A DNA stretch of 64,000 nt from Konateibacter massiliensis (GTDB taxonomy: Bacteria > Bacillota > Clostridia > Lachnospirales > Lachnospiraceae), in NCBI RefSeq assembly GCF_900184995.1, contig NZ_LT860098.1:439001-503000 (forward strand), in the 5' to 3' direction. Numbering within the stretch: position 1 is the first letter of the stretch; every line of letters starts with the position of its first letter. A model generated the notes under the pieces. The model ran no database searches. It worked only from the letters and a program-made list of their open reading frames with translations, and was not told the DNA's origin. Of the stretch, positions 62,101-64,000 are shown in pieces. The translations under genes were made by a program, and so were the position numbers.

Positions 62101-63009
62101 ATGTACCGAATTACATTTCAGCAAATACACTATTTTTTAGCCCTCGCCAAGACGCTCAATTTCACGGAAGCAGCAAAATCCTTGTATATTTCCCAACCTG
62201 CTCTAAGCAAGCAGATGCTTGTGCTGGAAAATGAGCTCGGTTTTTCTTTGTTAAAGAGAAATAAAAGAAATGTAGAACTGACACCGGAAGGCGAATCGCT
62301 TTATCGAGACTGGTCCATGCTTGAAAATATGATGAACTCATCGATTTACAATGCCAAGCTGCTAAAGCGAAAGACGGTCGGCAAGCTCTCCATCGGCTGT
62401 ACGGACACCTTTTCTGTCGATGAGATGCTGTCTAAGGTTCTTTACAATTACCAGAGCCACTATCCAAACATTGATATCGACCTCGGAAGCTTTGGCTTTC
62501 GCACCCTGCGTGATCAGTTTAACAATCGGGATTTGGACGTGATTTTTGTCCCGGAATTTGAACTTGAAAGTTATAAGGACGTTAACAGCTTCCTGTTTCA
62601 AAAAGTAGAACTTTGCATCGCTGTTCCTTCCTCGCACCCTCTGAGCAAACGCGACCATGTGACCGTCACGGATTTGAAAGACCAGCCTCTTATTACGATT
62701 TCCCCGAAGGAATCCGTTGTCGGCGTGAGCAAAATAAAAAATATTTGCAAAGCACATGGCTTTGAGGCAAATATCGTAAAATATGTATCCAACTTAAATT
62801 CTCTTTTGCTCGGTGTAAAAAATGGTATTGGAATTACGATTTGTGACAATAAGGTGAGAGACCCTAAGATAAAGACCTTCAACCTCGACAAACAGCCCGA
62901 TGACTCGAATATCTACGTGCTCTGGAAAACCGGGCTTGAGCACGCGGAGCTTGAGCTGTTTCTCGATGAATTGAGGGAGATGTTGGATTTTGATGAGGGG
63001 GAGGATTAA
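62101..63009 (+). CDS. LysR-family regulator
   Basis: 302 residues. N-terminal winged helix ITFQQIHYFLALAKTLNFTEAAKSLYISQPALSKQMLVLENELGFSLLKRNKR is textbook LysR; residues 90-300 are the periplasmic-binding-like effector domain. It starts 36 bp after the PucR gene with AAAGGAG upstream, so the two may be cotranscribed. Its stop overlaps that of the convergent transporter gene. The inverted repeat at 59293-59341 is the type of site LysR regulators use. Confidence 0.92.
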   Translation: MYRITFQQIHYFLALAKTLNFTEAAKSLYISQPALSKQMLVLENELGFSLLKRNKRNVELTPEGESLYRDWSMLENMMNSSIYNAKLLKRKTVGKLSIGCTDTFSVDEMLSKVLYNYQSHYPNIDIDLGSFGFRTLRDQFNNRDLDVIFVPEFELESYKDVNSFLFQKVELCIAVPSSHPLSKRDHVTVTDLKDQPLITISPKESVVGVSKIKNICKAHGFEANIVKYVSNLNSLLLGVKNGIGITICDNKVRDPKIKTFNLDKQPDDSNIYVLWKTGLEHAELELFLDELREMLDFDEGED

Positions 63010-64000
63010 CTCCTGCTCCTCACCATCCTCCGATAAACAATAGTCAATGACAGACCTATTACCGCCAACGCTGCCGCCGCCAAAAATGCCTTATCATAGC
63101 TGCCGCTCGAGGAATAGAGACGGCCCATAAGCATCGGACCAAAGATACCTGCCAGCGCAAAGCCGATAAACATATAGCCATAGTTTACACTGTTATGTCT
63201 TGCTCCAAACTGGTCCGCGGTAAAGCCGGGAAATACTCCCATAAAGGAACCGAAGCACATGCCGATCATTGCAATTGCCGCATAAAACAGCACAGTACTT
63301 CCCTCTTCTGCCCGGTAAAGGCATAAAAAGCCTGCAAAGGACATACAAAACGATAGCGTCAGTGTCTGAATGCGTCCAATCTTATCCGACAAATATCCTG
63401 CTCCGACACGTCCTGCAGCATTAAATAACGCCAGCACGGATATCGCCGTAGTTGCGGCTGTCGCGGACATTCCGATCATATTCTGGGCGATGGGCGATAC
63501 TTGTGAAATACACATAAGTCCGCCGAAGGCACCGCACATCAGCATTGCTATCATGCAGTAGAACACAGGACTTTGAAGCATTTCCTTCCAATTCTTATCC
63601 GCTCTTTTGCTCTCGTTTTTCACTTCTCTTTTTTCCACGAAGCCATCCGGCTCAAAGCCGTCCGGACATTTCTCTATCAAGGCAGAACCCACACATATAA
63701 TAACGAGGAAGGCTGCACCCAGTATAAAAAATGCGGTTGTGACACCTGTGCTTTTGATGATGTGATTTGCAATGGGCGGTATGATGACAGAGCTTAGTCC
63801 GTACGTTGCTGTGGTAAGTCCTCCGATGAGTCCTCTCTTATCCGGGAAAAACTTAACCGAATTGCTGATGGTACAGCCGTATACCATTCCCATTCCAAGC
63901 CCCTCCAGTATGCCATAGCTCACGACAAGAAACATAACGCTGCTCGCAAAACCGGACAGTATCATTCCTCCGCCAAACATCAGTCCGCCAAGGAATATAA
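63006..64000 (-). CDS. OFA-type MFS transporter (5' end outside window)
   Basis: At least 331 residues, open to the right edge, so the first part including the start is missing. MFS signatures: YGCTISNSVKFFPDKRGLIGGLTTATYGLSSVIIPP, and AAGRVGAGYLSDKIGR (second motif A). Nine or so membrane helices are in the window. The pattern with FPDKRGLIGG fits the oxalate/formate antiporter (OFA) family, which exchanges small carboxylates. It could import the organic acceptor or export the product of the neighbouring reductase; that is inference. Confidence 0.85.
   Translation of the reverse strand, partial: IFLGGLMFGGGMILSGFASSVMFLVVSYGILEGLGMGMVYGCTISNSVKFFPDKRGLIGGLTTATYGLSSVIIPPIANHIIKSTGVTTAFFILGAAFLVIICVGSALIEKCPDGFEPDGFVEKREVKNESKRADKNWKEMLQSPVFYCMIAMLMCGAFGGLMCISQVSPIAQNMIGMSATAATTAISVLALFNAAGRVGAGYLSDKIGRIQTLTLSFCMSFAGFLCLYRAEEGSTVLFYAAIAMIGMCFGSFMGVFPGFTADQFGARHNSVNYGYMFIGFALAGIFGPMLMGRLYSSSGSYDKAFLAAAALAVIGLSLTIVYRRMVRSRS

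Noticed and set aside
1-64000. CRISPR arrays, rRNA and tRNA genes, phage genes
   Set aside because: No regularly spaced repeats, no clover-leaf or rRNA-like sequence, and no phage structural proteins were seen in reading both strands.

Overview
The window looks like a chromosomal segment of a gut-type anaerobic member of the Clostridia, most likely Lachnospiraceae. The inference rests on strong AGGAGG-type ribosome sites, GTG/TTG starts, many intracellular and membrane-anchored GH3 enzymes, an msm-like sucrose operon, GHKL/LytTR two-component systems, ferredoxin-linked reductases, and no sign of oxygen respiration. No rRNA, tRNA or CRISPR array was seen. Most genes are on the minus strand.

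Layout. 1-6.8 kb: a metallophosphoesterase fused to a periplasmic-binding-protein domain (cut by the left edge), a DUF4422 protein, an AraC/GyrI regulator and a 937-residue zinc-ribbon protein of unknown function. 6.9-16.3 kb: a complete sucrose/isomaltose operon (ABC lipoprotein, two permeases, sucrose phosphorylase, oligo-1,6-glucosidase, GH32 fructosidase, LacI repressor). It has a well-formed sigma-A promoter overlapped by a LacI-type operator, and two further operators upstream. 16.4-20.5 kb: a LicT-antiterminated PTS operon (IIBC, IIA, ChbG-type deacetylase) with two RAT/terminator leaders. 20.6-22.9 kb: CPBP protease, TetR regulator, EcsC protein.

22.9-44 kb is a beta-glucosidase region: four GH3 enzymes (two cytoplasmic of canonical order, two membrane-anchored with permuted domains), a chemoreceptor cotranscribed with one of them, two GHKL/LytTR systems, an extra copy of one response regulator, a secreted esterase and a GtrA-like protein. 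Three of these promoters share one architecture: two LytTR-type half-sites 21 bp apart, lying 32-33 bp upstream of a -10 box with a poor -35. I read this as one LytTR regulon linking chemoreception and beta-glucoside hydrolysis. Between the chemoreceptor and the first kinase lies an unannotated 31-residue hydrophobic peptide gene facing a convergent ~73-nt RNA, with a shared terminator and direct repeats. This is the architecture of the Fst/par type I toxin-antitoxin family.

44-49.5 kb is an accessory stretch: an IS30-like element with a 13-bp flanking duplication, a frameshifted DUF3169 gene with its autoregulated HTH partner, a second chemoreceptor, and a RelB/RelE pair whose toxin is frameshifted in an A tract. 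49.5-54.4 kb: SASA-type esterase, YkgJ-like protein, MarR-controlled multidrug exporter, small hairpin repeats, Hsp20 and AcpS. 54.4-64 kb: an iron-sulphur/flavin reductase cluster (FMN reductase, fumarate-reductase-like flavoprotein, NuoG/GltD-like electron-entry protein, truncated NuoF-like ferredoxin) next to PucR and LysR regulators and an OFA-type transporter cut by the right edge. It is probably a cytoplasmic system reducing an unidentified organic acceptor.
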